This document shows positions 1 to 25,761 of a stretch of DNA of 64,000 bases, in pieces. Below the pieces are notes generated by a model. The model searched no databases, had not been told where the DNA came from, and worked only from the letters and a program-made list of their open reading frames with translations. The stretch's first letter is position 1; each line of letters opens with the position of its first letter. Source of the stretch: Protula sp. h YS-2021 (taxonomy: Eukaryota; Annelida; Polychaeta; Sabellida; Serpulidae); contig OX457027.1 of the NCBI GenBank assembly GCA_949752745.1, forward strand, positions 92,537,725-92,601,724. Reading direction: 5' to 3'. The position numbers were made by a program, and so were the translations under genes.

Positions 1-22
1 TGACGAAAAATGAATTACTTAC

Positions 23-11027
<11,005 letters not shown>

Positions 11028-12499
11028 AATGTCGTTGTTCTAGATGAGACAGAGACATAAGCAATTTATGAAAATTAAAACAGGGAAAGAGTATTCCATT
11101 AATGGAATATAACAGTTTAAAACAATTTTATCTTCGTCAGAATAATCAAAATTTCCTTTCACTATTCTATGGTGTAGAATATTTGAGATTAAAACAAACA
11201 TTGAATTATTTATTTGCGTTGTAACCTCATGATATGATAATTTAAATAATTAACCATTAAAACTCTTGGGAATACACTTAGACATTTTGTGTTCAGTTGT
11301 ATGTCCACGCTCTGTTTACTTGTCTGAAATGATAACTGAGAGGAAAGACTGGGTGCATCATGGGTGCCTATTATATGCTTATATTTCAGTTTCATTTCCG
11401 ATGCAAAATGCCACAGATGCCACCGATTGCCATACATTTAAAAACAAATTTTTAAACTTGAATATTTCAAAAGCTTAAAATCAATGCCATTTGATTTTTA
11501 AAATACATTTTTGACTGCAGCCTTTTAAAACCTCAACACCGTAGTTATTGATTTCTTAGTGTTACAATACAAATGTTCATAAGACAATAAACTAGCACAA
11601 GACAAAAGGTTTATTTCATTTCTTTCTTAAATTGTAAGAATAAAAGTTGGTTCGATGTCTGATATTTTTTTAAGAAGTTCAACAAAAAACAAAGCTTTTT
11701 CAATTTAAATAGAATCACTTTAATTTAAAATTCCTGTTCTTGTGCTTTTGATATTTTTGTATTTTTATATATAACAAATGAAACCATTCGAAGTATTTGC
11801 TTTTGTTCCAAACAGGTTGAATTTAGCACCTAAGGGCGATAATAAGTTTTATCCATCAAACATTGCCAAGATGAACTCGTCATTTTAAAGAGCCCACACC
11901 ATTTATAAGGCAGAAAAATGACTGATTTGTTATTTTGATTGCGCTTGCTCAAAAGGCCAATTTTGAGAATGTTCGAGCAAGATGAATCTAAAATAAACGA
12001 AAATCCACCAAACCTTGTTTCAGTCATTCATTTCAATGTTCATTTCGTTAGTTTAAAATGTGTTGATGATGTTAGAAATTAAAATATCAATAAGTTATAT
12101 TCTTTTCTCAAGAATAAATTATCACTGTACCAATGTGTAGTGACTTGGAACATTTAAATATTAAAAGCAACATATTTTATCCTGCATTCGTGTATTTTAG
12201 GCTGTAGAAGAAGCTGTAAGGTTGTAGCTGCTGATGCTGAGTCTTTGTTTAGCTGAGCTACGCCTTAGGGGTTGGATGTGGCTGGGAAGTTGAATTTAAT
12301 GAAGTGTAATAAGTTGTTTATCGGTCTCACTCTTAGCAAAAAGGTTATATTTGACAATATTATATTCTGCATATCTGATGAGTAATCCGTTTTGATTTTA
12401 CTGTTAGTGTAATCTTAAGCCATTACTTTAATTCGCGTGATTTCTGGTAGGCTTATATTTTGGTACTTATATCAACTTTAATTCAAGGAATTGTGTAAC

Positions 12500-12960
12500 T
12501 TCCTGATCAACAGAACTGTTAGAGCTATTATTAAACCAGTGTTAGAGCTACTAGAACACTATTACAATTGCTAAAAACTGCTGGAATTATTAGAAAACCA
12601 ATTTAAATTCTCACAACACTACCAGAATGATTAGAACACTATTTGATCTGTTAGAACAATATTACAATTATTGGAACACTATCAGAAATGTTAAAACATT
12701 TTTTATTATCACTTCATTCCAGTATATACTTTTAGCTCATACATAACAAGTTATAGCAACACTAACATAGTGACAATTTTTTGGTGCTGAAATGTTAAAA
12801 CATTACTAGAGTTACTTGAATAGCATTAAAATAATTACAACATTATTAGAACTATTGAAACTCTATAAGAATTGCTGGAAAAACGATTTGAATTCTTGGA
12901 ACACTATTAGAATTACTATGAGAATTACCAGAACAGTACTAAAATTATCAATCACTGAAA
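12500..12960. repeat. Degenerate minisatellite (TTAGAACACTATTA-type units)
   Basis: Loosely repeated units of about 20-30 bp containing TTAGAACACTATTA or ACTATTAGAATTA variants. No gene seen from 11028 to 14700; the left part of that interval belongs to the segmental duplication. Confidence 0.6.
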
Positions 12961-14699
12961 AAGAGTCAACAACAAACCAGTAATACTTCGTCCATACGAA
13001 TTAGGGTGATATTTTTTAATCAGTATTAAATTGAAAATGGTAACCACAGCAATAATTTCGCAGTATAGGAAGTGAAAATAACCTATCAAAAACAACCTAC
13101 ATTTACGAAACATCTTACAGCAGTGATAGGTACTGTGGAAGGCCAGTAAGTCGAAGTATCATAGATTCAGGAACCACTTGGAAGAGTAATCAAATAATAA
13201 CATCAGCTCATTAGCAAGAATGCAAGATGCGTCAGTGACAATCAATGTTTGAAATAGCTGTCCATATCAAGGCATCCTAGAGGTTTTAGCTATTGGTGGA
13301 CATGTATGTGGCATTATATTTGGCAATGTCCAACAAGTGCAATACTTTTATGATTGAACCACTGGAGATTAGCCAATCCTATCACAAATGCAATAGTCAT
13401 TTTCCAAGCCAAGGATACATGGGCATTGGTCCTAGAGCTTCAAAAATAAGAATACTTACCGCATTACATGGTGCGTCATTCTTGGCGTTTCGTATTATAC
13501 GGAGAGACATATTACTTGGCATGTCATATCAAACGGCCTAATGTTGCTCTTGTTGAAATAAAAGGACAAAAAACCGTTCACTTGGTGGCATTTCTTTCAA
13601 TTTTACTAATATTCGACAAGGCAAAGTTCGTTAAGCAATTTGCGTAATGCTCCGCCGTAACTGCCCTTCATATTTTTTGGTCTTTGCTTTTATTCTGTAA
13701 TGTGAGGTTGATTCTCCTCCAAGTTGCTATTATGCCAGACAAATCAGTGGGTTGATTTCTCGATGACTCACTGTAGGTGCCATATATGTAATAATGTTGA
13801 ATGTATATTCCCAAATAGCTTATTATACTTTGCAGTACGTGAGTGATATCGTATGTCTTCTGGCATTCGTTGGAAGACTGTTTGACCCGAAATGTCTTTA
13901 TTTTACAGTTATGAATTTTGGCGAACATTACTTTGTTCCACAGTTTTTTTGGCCTAGTGCACCTGGGTAGCTAAACGGGTGGAATATTTTTGCACGTTGT
14001 CTTCTACGTTTTCATTGGCCTAATCCACCTGTAGTTTGCAGGATGACTTTTGCACGTGGTATTTTACACGCACAAATGATGCTTCGCGCGTGGTGAATAG
14101 TTATTTTGACGTTGATCAACAGGGATGTAAAATTCTATGTGGATTTAAAGGGTTTTAATCTTCAGTTAGGAACAGTCGGTGATGCATTATTTTCTTAATT
14201 TATTAATTTTCATTGTTAAATGCTCTGTTGAGTAGGTTCAAAGTTAAGAGTTATTATTTGTTCTTTTGGACAGTGATTTGTGATGACATGACGCGCTACA
14301 TTCTATGCTCTTTTTGACAGTAATTTGTGATGGCACGGCCGTTTCCATGCCCATGTTGTATTCTATAATAGCACGTCACTGGGTAAGTTGTGTAAACTTA
14401 TATTTCTTTTTTATCTCTCCGGTGTACGTGACATTTGCAGATGGCGAAATAAACTGAGGCGCGATAATTCAATCTTTTCATCTTCCCTGGCAGAGTGTTT
14501 CGATTCAAGTACAGCATGATTTTATACGTTAATGCAAGTGTTGATTAATAAATAAAATAGCTCTTATTGTTTTAATTTTTGAATTAAGGTATTTCTGTAG
14601 GTATTTTGACCAAAAAACAGCAATTAAAATTTTCAGAGGTCCGTATGTATGTAAACATGTGAAGCACAAGTTAAGTTAGACAATGGTGGCGATAGTGAG

Positions 14700-15420
14700 G
14701 TCATATCTCGGCAAAAGACAAAGCTATGGAAAGTCCAACAATAAAGACATAGGAATCCGAGAGGGGCTGCGTTGGGAATTCAAACAAAGCAGCAATGGGG
14801 AGCCAAAAACAATGTAATAGTAGAATGACAAGCAGTTAAGTAATGAGAAGCCAAGCAACGAAGTAATAGAAAGTCAAGTATGAAGCCAAGTAGCGCAATA
14901 GTAGAAAGGGAGTGCAGCAGTGGGAAGGCAAGAAGTGCAGCAGTTGGAAAACAAGAAGTGTAGCAGTGGAAAAACAATGAGTGCAGCAGTGGGAAGACAA
15001 GTAATATATCGTTTGAAAATCAAGCAGAACAGCAGCGGAAATTAAAGAAATGCTGTTGTGGGAATAGACGGAAGTTCTAATTCAAGCAGTGCACTATTCA
15101 GAAGAGCCAAGCAGCAGTGCAGTCGTTGGGGTTGTGACAGAGCTGTGGTGGAAACAGAAAGAAGTGCAGCCTTAGGAAGTCAAGCAGCGCAGTAGTGGGA
15201 AGCCAAGTAGTCAATGGGCAATCGCTCAGTGCAGTCAGTCATTCAATCAGTCAGTGCAGCAGTTGGAAGTCAAAGAGTAAGGCGGTGGAAGTTAAGAAGA
15301 GCAGTAATGGGAATTCAAGCAGCAAAGTAGTGTGGAACCAAGTAGTCACCAGAGGGAAGTCAGCCAATACTGCGGTGGTAAGTCAAGCAGCGCAGCAGCT
15401 GGAAGCCACATCGTTGTAAG
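14700..15420. repeat. Minisatellite, ~22-25 bp units (AAGTGCAGCAGTGGGAAG core)
   Basis: Tandem but diverged units with core GCAGCAGTGGGAAGTCAAG. Units are directly adjacent with no unique spacers, so this is not a CRISPR array. The 74-codon ORF across part of it (15195-15419) is a by-product of the repeat. Confidence 0.8.
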
Positions 15421-17122
15421 TCAAGCTGTGAATTTTAACACCATAATTATGGAGGCATGAAAATGTGAGAAAAAATGACAATGCAACACAGAATAGAAGG
15501 TGGTGAAGCTTAGTTAATAATTGACTAACTGAGTAAAACTGATTCACCTGTGTGTTATTAAATTATCCGTACTCTCTGTGCTAAATATAAGTATGATGGC
15601 ATAGTGCATAAAAATGGAGCTAGACAGGATTTTCTCTTACCTTTATGAGCTCAATAATGATGTGTCACATACCACAGATTATGAATATATGTGAATTATT
15701 TGGTCTTGATTCGTGATATATACTTAAAGACAAAAGTTCCAGGACAGTAAATGTATAGACCGATATCTCAGCAAGTATACTATGTATTTTACTAATGCTC
15801 TGTTTCGTTTAGTTAAGCAACAAAAGTTTAAAATACCCATCTTATTAAAAATATTACCTATAACAAAAGTTTTCTGGTACAGAAGCAATTCGAGGCGACA
15901 TTTCTTGCATGCAATTATGGAATACATTTTATGGCATGCATTTGGAACATTTACATTGACATTTTTTGTTGAGTCCTTAGATAGCTTGTCTTCAATTGGA
16001 ATACCTAAGAGCTTTTTCCAAAGAACTGGCTCAATTTTGTTGTATTGTAATTCAGGTTGTTTTGCTAAAGATAAATGTTATTTGTCTTTAAGATATAAAA
16101 GGAAGGTTTTTTTACAAAGATCTATGCATGCAATTTCTCTACATCAGTACCATCTGATTACACAACATTTTAAGATCAGATCAGTACACACTTGTATTAT
16201 TGACAAAGTAATATTAATTTTTGGTGTCTTAGAAACATAAAATGTTTAATTTTTGTACTGTAGGACAGAGTTGAACCTAAAACTGAATATTGTGGAAAAA
16301 TACACAGGATTTCAAGAAACTTTAAATCATGTTCTTCTACTTAAATATTCTGAGACAATTTGAAAGACAGCTTTCAATTCGATTATTTGCACTCCTGCGA
16401 ATGCAAGAGTGATGAAGAGTTCTGGAAAATGTTGAAATCACTTTTAAGATCAAGACATAACCTATTATATGCTTTTCCGTTGATTGCATTGCTTATCTGT
16501 CCAATGTATCTGACATATTCTGGCAAGGTTGAATGATTTCATCGAAATTAATTCTGACTATTGCTCGGAAATTCGAAATTATGAACAACCATTTAGAACA
16601 TCAGTGTTAGAATTTTAGATTGCAAGATTAAGAAAATTCAAGTAAAAACACAACACAGAACAGTATAATTATTAGAAGACATCATTAATCAATTTTTTAG
16701 AGATCACATCAATGTAAAGTGTGCGCGCGCTGTAACTCATCTTTAACTACCGGACTTAAATATCATTACATATCTTTTTATGTAATTATACCTGCATGCA
16801 CAATATATCGGCATTTTTTCAGCAAGATTGTGAACAATTTACAGTATGTAATTCAAACTGTTGAAAACAATTGATTTACCTTTAGAAACATTTTGTAACA
16901 GTTGTTCATTGAAAATGCTGTTTGCATTTTTAGATTCCTCTGATATACTAACCCCCTTCAAAAAATAAAAAAAAGAAAGTATACAACATTTAGAACAAAA
17001 TATCAAAAGCTACTTATCAGAATCTTTTAACACATTATACATCGAAAGTTGTAAGAATGTTATGCAGCTGGAAACATGAAAGCGATATTCCTTGCAATAA
17101 ACAAATATACGTAACTTTAGTA
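15421..17122. other. Intergenic, no supported gene
   Basis: A 152-codon ORF lies at 15782-16240 on the plus strand but shows no family motif, no splice context and AT-rich codon use. I see no other structure. Confidence 0.5.
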
Positions 17123-17990
17123 TTACACGGATACAATTTTTGATCTACACAAGTCATCCCGCATATGTCCACCATTAGCCCTGAGCATAGCTTTGATCCG
17201 TCTTGGTACTAACGCAACCAATTTAATGACCCTGTACTGGGTATAGTTGTGCCACTCCACAATGAACGTTTGACACAATTCAGCGTGGTTGCGTGGAGGA
17301 GGTTGTCGGACCCGCACTCGGCGGTCTATGTCATCCAAAATGTGTTCAGTTGGATTAAAATCCTGTGAATAGGATAGGCAGGCTATGGCATAGGCTGACT
17401 GTTGTTAGTCTGTAGGTACTGTTGACACAGATGGGTGGCGTGAGGTCGTGCACTATTGTGCGTGGAGATGTTGCTGCATATAGGGGACAACTTGAGCACC
17501 AAAAACCATCAGTTGCGAACGTCAGCCGGATCGTATTGCCCCAATATCATTACTAAACCACCACCAAAGCAATCAACTTGCCGAACACAGTGTCTAATGT
17601 AACGTTCTCCGACACGCCTATATACGCGCCCACGACTGTCTGCGTGATAACTTGAAACCTCGTCACTAAAATCACTCGAGTCTTCAGACTCTCTGACTAT
17701 GTGCAGGTCCCCAGTTAACGCGATTTTCACAGTGATGGGCATCTCACACGAGACCGGCAACTGGTCTGCGAAAACAATTTAATTTCATGCTCGCAAGGAC
17801 GATTAATGACTGTTTGACTGGAAATTCGTGGATTGTGAATGCCTGGAGTCTCGTTAGCAGTAATTACAGCAAAGCGAAAATGATCACGCAGGTGTTGTAG
17901 GCGAATTATTCGATCCTGACGAGCGGTCGTCACGAGTGGCCGACGGTTACGAGGTCTGTCCCGAGTAATTCCAGTTTCTTAATATATTGC
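17123..17990 (-). pseudogene. Tc1/mariner-type transposase relic
   Basis: Minus-strand pieces in several frames keep the typical Tc1 order: VTTARQDRIIRLQHLRDHFR and ETPGIHNPRISSQTV (DNA-binding region, about 17930-17800), YRRVGERYIRHCVR and FGGGLVMILGQ (catalytic region, about 17640-17530), and DIDRRVRVRQPPPRNHAELC with MLRANGGHMRDD (C-terminus, about 17340-17160). At least two frameshifts and a missing block between catalytic residues make it inactive. Terminal inverted repeats were not located. A member of the Tc1 family is well supported by the motif order. Confidence 0.85.
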
Positions 17991-17999
17991 AGCGTGAGT

Positions 18000-20960
18000 A
18001 CAAGGAAATGGCGATTGCGACTGTTTCCACTTGCGAAGGCCGTGGCATTTCTATTCTTGATTGTTTATAAAAATTCAATTGTTAGCAAGTGCCTAAGTTT
18101 CAAGAATACACCCGACTAATTAAACCGTACTTAAACTCAAATACATACTCTCTATGACATACCTATGCTAGTAATCAAGTTGTTCAACACCTACCTCATT
18201 ATTTCGTTAATTGTGCTGAAAATGGACATACGCTGTAAAACGGTAAAACAAATCATATGTATTAAATATAAAGACCATGCCTTAAGAAATAAAAACGCTA
18301 TTTAACTATTTTACTGTATGCTTTCTTTTTTGGTCAGTATATTTCACGTGATTTTCAATGTTATTCTGTTTTCTCAAAACAGATATATTACATCTTTTAA
18401 CGTGCATCTATGTGGTCAATCTTTAAACGTTTTATCAGTTGCTTATCCTACAGTTCAACTGAGATGAACTGTACAGAACTGTACAGAACTTTTACAGAAG
18501 TCAGGTACACATTCTTTTTTGCTATTCCATGCATTCAGCAAGCCTGTTGTCTACTATGGCTGATATAGAATTTACAATTACATCTTATTGGAAAATCACT
18601 GTGTTAGATACATATAAATCACTGATTTTCTAAGTGCCATTTTTATGGATTGAGTTGTAAACCGTGCCCAAATTGCGATATACTAGGCATTTGCGCTATT
18701 CTTATGATCTTGTTTTTTTTTGGGCTCATCTAACTTTTAGCAATTGTTTAGATATTGATCCATGCGTGCGCTCACACAAATAAATATAAACAAGTGACTT
18801 GAATAATAATAACATAAAATACCTCTGCGACTGCTAGTTCGTGAATATTGAAACTGTTATCTGTTAGGGTTGACTGAATGGAAATAGCTTTGGTAGGCTT
18901 GTGTAGTGTGCCAACAAATTGGTAGGTTTGTAGGGCGTCTTTTTGTGGGTGTTATATTTTGTCAGATAAGTTGCTAGAAGTCACCACAAAGACACACTGA
19001 TTTACTACTAGTTCTGTTTAAAAACAGGATCCGTTATCGTGCTCGGTTTGGAACCTTGGGTCATATAAACAAACTTATTTTCAGAATTTTCCAAATAATT
19101 TTTAATGACATAATTTTGTAAGTACCACAAAAAAAAGAAATTATTTGAGCAGTTTTGCTTTACAATAACTTCATTTGAATTTTTAGTTCTAGGCAATTTT
19201 GTTATTTTTTAGTTTGATGCACGTTCTGTTCATCTGTAGAATATAGGGATTGCATTTGATTGCATCTTCTACTAAGTTTAATGCATGAACATTACAAGGG
19301 AATCGCACAATGTACCCACATTTTGAGAAATGCTCTTAAAATGACTAAAATTATACATGGAATTTATAAATTGAGAATTACTTAAATTCTTTTTTTGTGC
19401 TAAAATAAGCACACATTTTGCATGTTTCCGTGAATTACTACAGAAAGCAGTGTTATACTCTGCACTCAAGTACCCCATTTTTCATCCACAAGTTATGTTC
19501 ATTTATTTAGCGTTATAGCCAGTTTACGTCCCGATGCTGACTTTATCCATTTTGTTTAACTCATTTGGCATGAATATCTCTTCAACGACTGGCTTTGGCC
19601 TTTTAATTTTGAGAAAGAAGAAGAAACGTAACAGCTTTCTAAGTTAAAAGTTCTCTTCACTAGTAGACGAATGCATGTTTCATGTACTTCATCGGTGCAA
19701 GCCTCAAATTAGATTACTCAAGTTGCTGTTTATGTTTCGATTTTGATTTATGCTGCAATTTGTGTTAACTGAATGACAAAGTGGATTCTCGATGCCCACA
19801 GTATATGTACTGAATGTGTGCTAAAGATCGTGATCTTTCGCAGCACATAAACACTACCAGATTTTCATTGAAACATTTGGCGATTACATAAATCGAGATA
19901 ATAAACAAAAAGGTAAAATTTTAAACGTCATTCCTCGTTTTGACGATGAAAATCCGAATGTGTCCTTACCAATTTCTTTTAAATGCTGTATTTAGAACGG
20001 TAATTTATTATTATTGCACAGCAATGTCGGCAGAGAGACATTGCCATCAACATATTCAAACGACTTCACTTTGCTAAAATAACTTTACTTAACAAGTTGA
20101 AAAAATACAATAGCAATTAGATCATAATATCAAAGCGACACATTTCAACCATGCAGTACAAAATATTGGGGAAACAGAGTCTGCAACGTTACAAACAATT
20201 ATTGTCTGCTTGATGTTCATCTTAAAGTATACGAAACCTTTATTCCTGAGAGTTGCCCTAGTACGCCAAGCCAAAGCTCTAGGCTTTGCACTACACTTGT
20301 GATCACTGCTATCAACACTTTAGCAGAACCAACCACGATTTTGCTTCGGAATAGTCTGAGAAACAAATAAATGGAAAAGAAAGACACTAGTTGAATAACT
20401 ACAAAAGTATAACACTCTGGTACCATTTTGCTAGTGTATAAAAAATCGTACGCCAAACAACAACAACAAAAAAACACTGCATTTAAATTACCAGATTCAC
20501 TCTTACATCCCTACTGTGCTAATATTCTAGTTGTGCAAGTATTCCACCTATGTATCCCAGTTGTGCAACATTATGTGAAAATTCTCAGATCACTTTTATT
20601 GTGCAAATGCTCTAACAACTTTAATTGGGCAAGTACGCTGTAAATTTTCTGCGGTCCAGCGGAAGAAACGCTCTAAATGTAGACCCTCATTATCTGTGAT
20701 GTACACGAGGTAAGATGCTTCATTACACCTCAATTTTTCACTGTGGGTTCTTACTGTATTCGCAACGTTATATACGAGATCTTTAACTGACCAACCCTAA
20801 CCAACCTGAATATGACTCTGAATTCAACTTTATCCGCTTGTTTTTGATGTGAGGAATTCATACTTTCTTTACACTGCTCACATATCTGCTAATGACTTGA
20901 TAAATCTGCCCCGAACCCACCCTCCACCTGTTAATCTAGCCACGAATGTGAATGTTCTGG
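18000..20960. other. Intergenic, no recognised content
   Basis: AT-rich sequence between the Tc1 relic and the B duplicate. Short ORFs (19008-19478, 20217-20643) have no recognisable motifs. Nothing else seen. Confidence 0.5.
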
Positions 20961-22679
20961 ACTACCTAGAAATATGCTCTAGCATATATAATGTTAGAGC
21001 ATCCAGGCAATTATAGTAATGAATGTTTTATGGGTTATTTATTATATTATGAGCTTTTATGAGCTTTTCTTGTACTGAAAACACTACCTACGCTTTTAAA
21101 ATGTTTTGATATCTTATAAAACGTAAGCAATTCAATGCAATGCGAAAAATCATAATTATTCATGTGTGTTTGATAAATGCAAATTATATCTCAATGTAAA
21201 CGAATTTTGCAGTTTACAAACCAACTTGATAAAATTGAAATAATTGAAGAAATATAAAAAGCGGCTTCTTCTAATAAGGAAAATTTTTTAAAAATTATTT
21301 TAAGTAGCATTTTGTGCATTTACACTTATTTCGTAACTTTTTGTAGCCCTTTAGTATCTTTTTTTAACTGAGATGCAGGGCTGACCTCGTAAATGTCAAA
21401 CATATTTATTTGTTAAGCAAAAGCGGATTAGGTCTTTACAGAAAGAGTTTGTGTGCGTAGGTAAAGAAGGAAAAAGTCATGATATTATATGTTACTTTTT
21501 GTGAATATTTTCACTTTGTTCAAACTTCGTGTCAGGTAAACATGTCTTGTGATTTTTATGTTGAGGTTTTCTTTACAATTTGGTAAGAGTATCACGGCCT
21601 GTTTCAGCAGAGCCCGTTGCATTGGTTACGTGTATTATAATATGTTTCAAAGAGGCTTTGGCGAGAAAAAAAATTGACGGTAACGTGTTGTGGCAACGCG
21701 TTTCTTGTGAAACACGTTTGAACAAAGTCTGACAGTTCCGGTTTTCGGGAGAATGGAGCGTAGACAAGGCGATGGAATTAATTATGAGTTTGTCTTGAGT
21801 CGTATTGGGAATTTGATGCCATTTTCAAATTTAGTTATGTGTTAAGTATAGCAGATATATCAGGAACTGTACATTGGATTTATACGTTTTATACAGGACG
21901 TGACAGAACTGAGGTAGGGAGGATGGTGAAATTTTGTTTTCTTTTGAGCTTCCGGTTTAAGTAGGTTTTGAGACTGGTAAAATATTTGTATTATAAACAC
22001 ACGTCTTTCATGTGTTACGAACTTACTTACGAACGAAGCAAATAAATACTATTTGCATCTTTTATGCATTGTAAGCAATGCTTTGTCCTTCTAAACATTT
22101 TGTTTTGTATTTTAAATTATTATCTTACTAAGAAATTCAAAGTTTAAAACGCGTTTCGACATTTTTGACAATTTGCAAGCATTCTAAAGATGTCCGATTA
22201 TGAAAGAAATTACTCATTTATTGGTAAAAGAATGTTGATGAACTAATAAACTTCAATGTCGACTCAGTTTGCAATAAAAATTACTGCAAATCAGACCACG
22301 TAGTGTTTATTTTTCAACTATATCACGACCCATTTTTCAAACACCTATAAAAAGAGTCTTTTTATTAACAAATACAACAACACAAAATTTATTGTTTTTA
22401 ATTCAGACCAGCTTACTTTAAAACGCCATAATATTTTTAAGATTCTGGGGCAATGTGATTTTATAGCGCACGTCGTAATTGGATCACTTGTGTTTACATT
22501 TAAAATCCGACTACTATAATTACTACCATTTGCCAATTCAACTTGACTTTTGAAATACAAGACATGATGAAATCAAGTAAAATTATTCAAAATTTGAAAA
22601 TGCAGCAAAACAGAAAAGACGTTCACATGCAATTAATGCTAATAATTACGTTAGTCGATACAGTGCAGACAATCAATGA

Positions 22680-25600
22680 TTTCCCAGTGCAAAGAAATAT
22701 ACCCGTGGCATGTGACTGGACGGGGTCACACTGATTTAGCCACAGTACTGGGTGGTAATTTATGGGTTGCGAAGTTAACATGTTGCGATCCGCATTTCCC
22801 TGATAAGCTATCGTATTAAAGTCTCCGACCCTCACCGGTGGCATCTCGCCTCGGCCATCAACGTTATTATATCAATGTTCACTTGTTTGAGTAGAAAACA
22901 AGCATTGTTCTTGTAATTCATCAATAGATATTTCAAACGTATATCCAATCACAACACATCGATTGATTAGAAACATTTTACTTGTTTGATTAATATTATC
23001 GCATTTCATATAGTATGTTTTGATTACCGCTCGGCACAATACAAATCCTTGCATATGCTTACGAATTACCCACATCAGTAATTAGCAGATTTTATTAAAT
23101 TTGAGTCAATATGCAATATTATTGATCAATTAGAAAATGAGGGCCTTTAGGTGAGTATTTTCAAACCGATCAATAGCATTAAAATAAGTCAATATCTGCT
23201 TTGATTAGATACAACTGCGATATCTATCAACATTTGACTTCGGACCAATCAAATTAGAGTATTGAGATAAACCATGTTACAGTTTAATATCAGTGCTGTT
23301 TTATTAAAATGAAAAGAATTTGTTACACGGCTCAAAATGGAATACATGTTTCTCCACAAACGAAAAAATGTAATATTTGAGGATTGTCTTTTTTTCTAAT
23401 TTTTATATCATTTGATGTCGGAACAGTGGTTACTTTTAAGACGAGGTGTATATTATAACATGTTACTGAGACAATAGATTGTTACCCGTTCACTCGGGTC
23501 TGATCGCCCTTTAGCTGATTTCGCAATCATACTACCGGATTTTCGTACAGTCATTGGTATCCACTGGCTTTTGTTAAGCAGAACAGACCAAGCCTCTGTG
23601 AATAAGAAGAAAAGACTTCATTGCAATAGAATTTTTGCCATTAAGTATTGTTAAGAACTAGTAAAAAACTAAAATATAAATATTAGTTGGTTTATTGGAG
23701 TTCTGTAAGCTTAATAGATTTCTTTTAAGTTTGATTGAAACATTTCTGTGTATGGAAAGCAATTATTTCTACATGAAGCAGTTTTTTGCTCGAAAAGTAT
23801 GTACTCAAATGCGTTCAATCAAAAGTTTTGAATAATTTAATGCATTTGCTCTTTGAATAAATAATTCTTCAAATCGTCTGATTAAAACAATATATAGCGG
23901 ATAGCTATGTTGTTTTTACCTTCCTGCGTATTGTAGGGCGGTGCTTGTTTTCATGACACGTTAATGCCAGAACAGTTTCAGTGTTTAGCTGTGTTTACTA
24001 AATATGGATGTGATGGTTGGGAGGGGGAAAACTGTAACATCTCCTGCTATTGTGCAGTGCTACCTGATTGCCAGTAGACCACTTTATGGCTCAGCTTCGA
24101 AGGACTTTGCATATCAATTTTTAGTTTAAGACCAGCCGACTCTGTCGGGTGGTCGTGTGCAATCACTTTTGAAAAAAGTGCAGGTGTGTGTGTGTTAACC
24201 TTTTTCAAAATGCATATCTTCTTATCGTTTTGTTTGGATCCTCTTGGTATTATACATGTACAATCTTAAGATAATCCTCTACCGGAATTTTAGTTTTTAT
24301 TGCGATCGCCGAAAGAAAAGCCGAAATGACGGGCCTTCCAAAAGTTTGTTAAATTTTGTTTCAAAATGCATCTCTTTCTACAGTTTTGGTTAGATCTTCT
24401 TGGTTTTACGCATGTATAATCTCTAGGTAGTCTTCTATCGAAAAAGTATTTTTTTCGCGATTGGCCTTAAAGGGAGCAGACTTTGAAAATTGTCAGAAAT
24501 TGCTATAAATGATCGTAAAAACGCGGAATTTAAAATGTATCCCCTACTAAGTTTTAGTTGGATCATCTTGATACTACTTGCCTACAATCCCTAGATGGTT
24601 CTTTATCGGAAATTTGCTTCATTTTGCGATCGGTCGAAAAAGGCCGTAATGACGGCACTTTAAAATTGTCAGAAATTTCTATATTTTGGTATAGATTTTT
24701 AGATATATCTACAGTACCTGTGGGCAGTAGTTTAATGTAACATCTCTTTGTTGCCCCCTTTCCCCTCCTTTTCCTCTCTCCTGCTCCTTCATTCTTTAGT
24801 AAATTTAATCTATAAAAATATGACAGTTGCTTTGGTGATGCGTTAGTCGTAGTGCATTTTTGCTATTTTGTCTTTGTGATAAAATAGAACGACAAGTGAC
24901 CATTAAGTGACCATTAAGTATCTCCATTTAAAAAAATAAATAAAATTTCAGCCTCGTGATTAAATTATCTAGTTTTTGACCGATTTTGTTGTTGGGGGAT
25001 GGGAGGGAGGGTAATATATTCAGACAGGAGTCCATCTTACCGAAAATGTCTTTGGTGCAGTCATATTTTATTTATACAACAGCTGAATGTATGATTTTGT
25101 AAGCAACAATGAGATGGTAAAGTGGTTTACTCTCCTTGCGTTGGGCTGACTCTCATAAACAGCCTTTGACACTGAGTTTGTTACCGTTGCTTTTTTATCC
25201 GTGTTTCCATTTAAAACAATTACTGCTCCTGCATCAGCTTTGACGAAAATCTATGATATCACATAAAAGCTAACACTGCGCGTATGTTTTCATCCATTCA
25301 CCCGCGTCGCGCTTGCTTTGTGCGGTTACTTTTGAGATCACTTGAAATGCACCAAGATTTACCTGGATCCACTGGGAGACGTCATTTATGACTGCTGACC
25401 AGCCATCTGAATATAAGGTCCAACAAGCACAACATTAAGTCTGCACTTGAGTCTGAATAAGATTTTATAAAGCCAACATTTCTTATATTATAAGACCCAT
25501 ATTCAATTATAATTAGTGACGCGATGTACATACGAGATGCTTCGACCAAGTTCTGAATTACCAGGACTGTAAAAATTAAACAAAAAAAAACAAAGGTTAT

Positions 25601-25761
25601 TTTGTCGCAAAAAACTTCCACATTTATATATAAAAGTAAAAAGAGAAGAACTACATATATGATGCGTGGCTAAATAACAAGAGTATGGTTTACTTTAACA
25701 GTTGTTTGCACACCTTCTGAGCCCGATATATTGTCCAGGAAGAGCATGGTCGTATTTGACC
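22680..25761 (-). pseudogene. F5/8C-domain gene copy B, degenerate
   Basis: Recognisable exon relics, 5' to 3': 25761-25714 (short Cys exon; 48 nt and splice sites kept, but MLCLD is now MLFLD, losing the Cys); 25406-25130 (F5/8C-1; DGWSAVINDVSQWIQVNLG is readable, then a frameshift after EWMKTYA and truncation after KAVY); 23975-23920 (Cys exon; acceptor AG is now GG and only ~16 codons remain); 23595-23463 (F5/8C-2 first half; donor AG|GT is now AT|GT, conserved EWV changed to ERV); 22862-22680 (second half; acceptor TAG is now TAA, and frameshifted after YQGNADRN). No signal-peptide or first Cys exon exists upstream. The heptad exon is partly deleted near 21380. This is a duplicated pseudogene with introns, not a retrocopy. 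Confidence 0.85.
24200..24720. repeat. Three tandem ~165-bp units in B
   Basis: Units beginning near 24205, 24360 and 24535 share AAAATG.AT, GTTTTGGTT.GAT, TCTTGGT.TTA, .ATGTA.AATC and CGATCG-type blocks in order. No equivalent was seen in the A locus. Not coding. Confidence 0.65.

Noticed and set aside
14700..15420. Repeat array resembling a CRISPR array
   Set aside because: Units are contiguous, variable and lack unique spacers; the DNA is animal. It is a minisatellite.
15782..16240. 152-codon plus-strand ORF
   Set aside because: No family motif, no splice context, AT-driven composition; likely chance.
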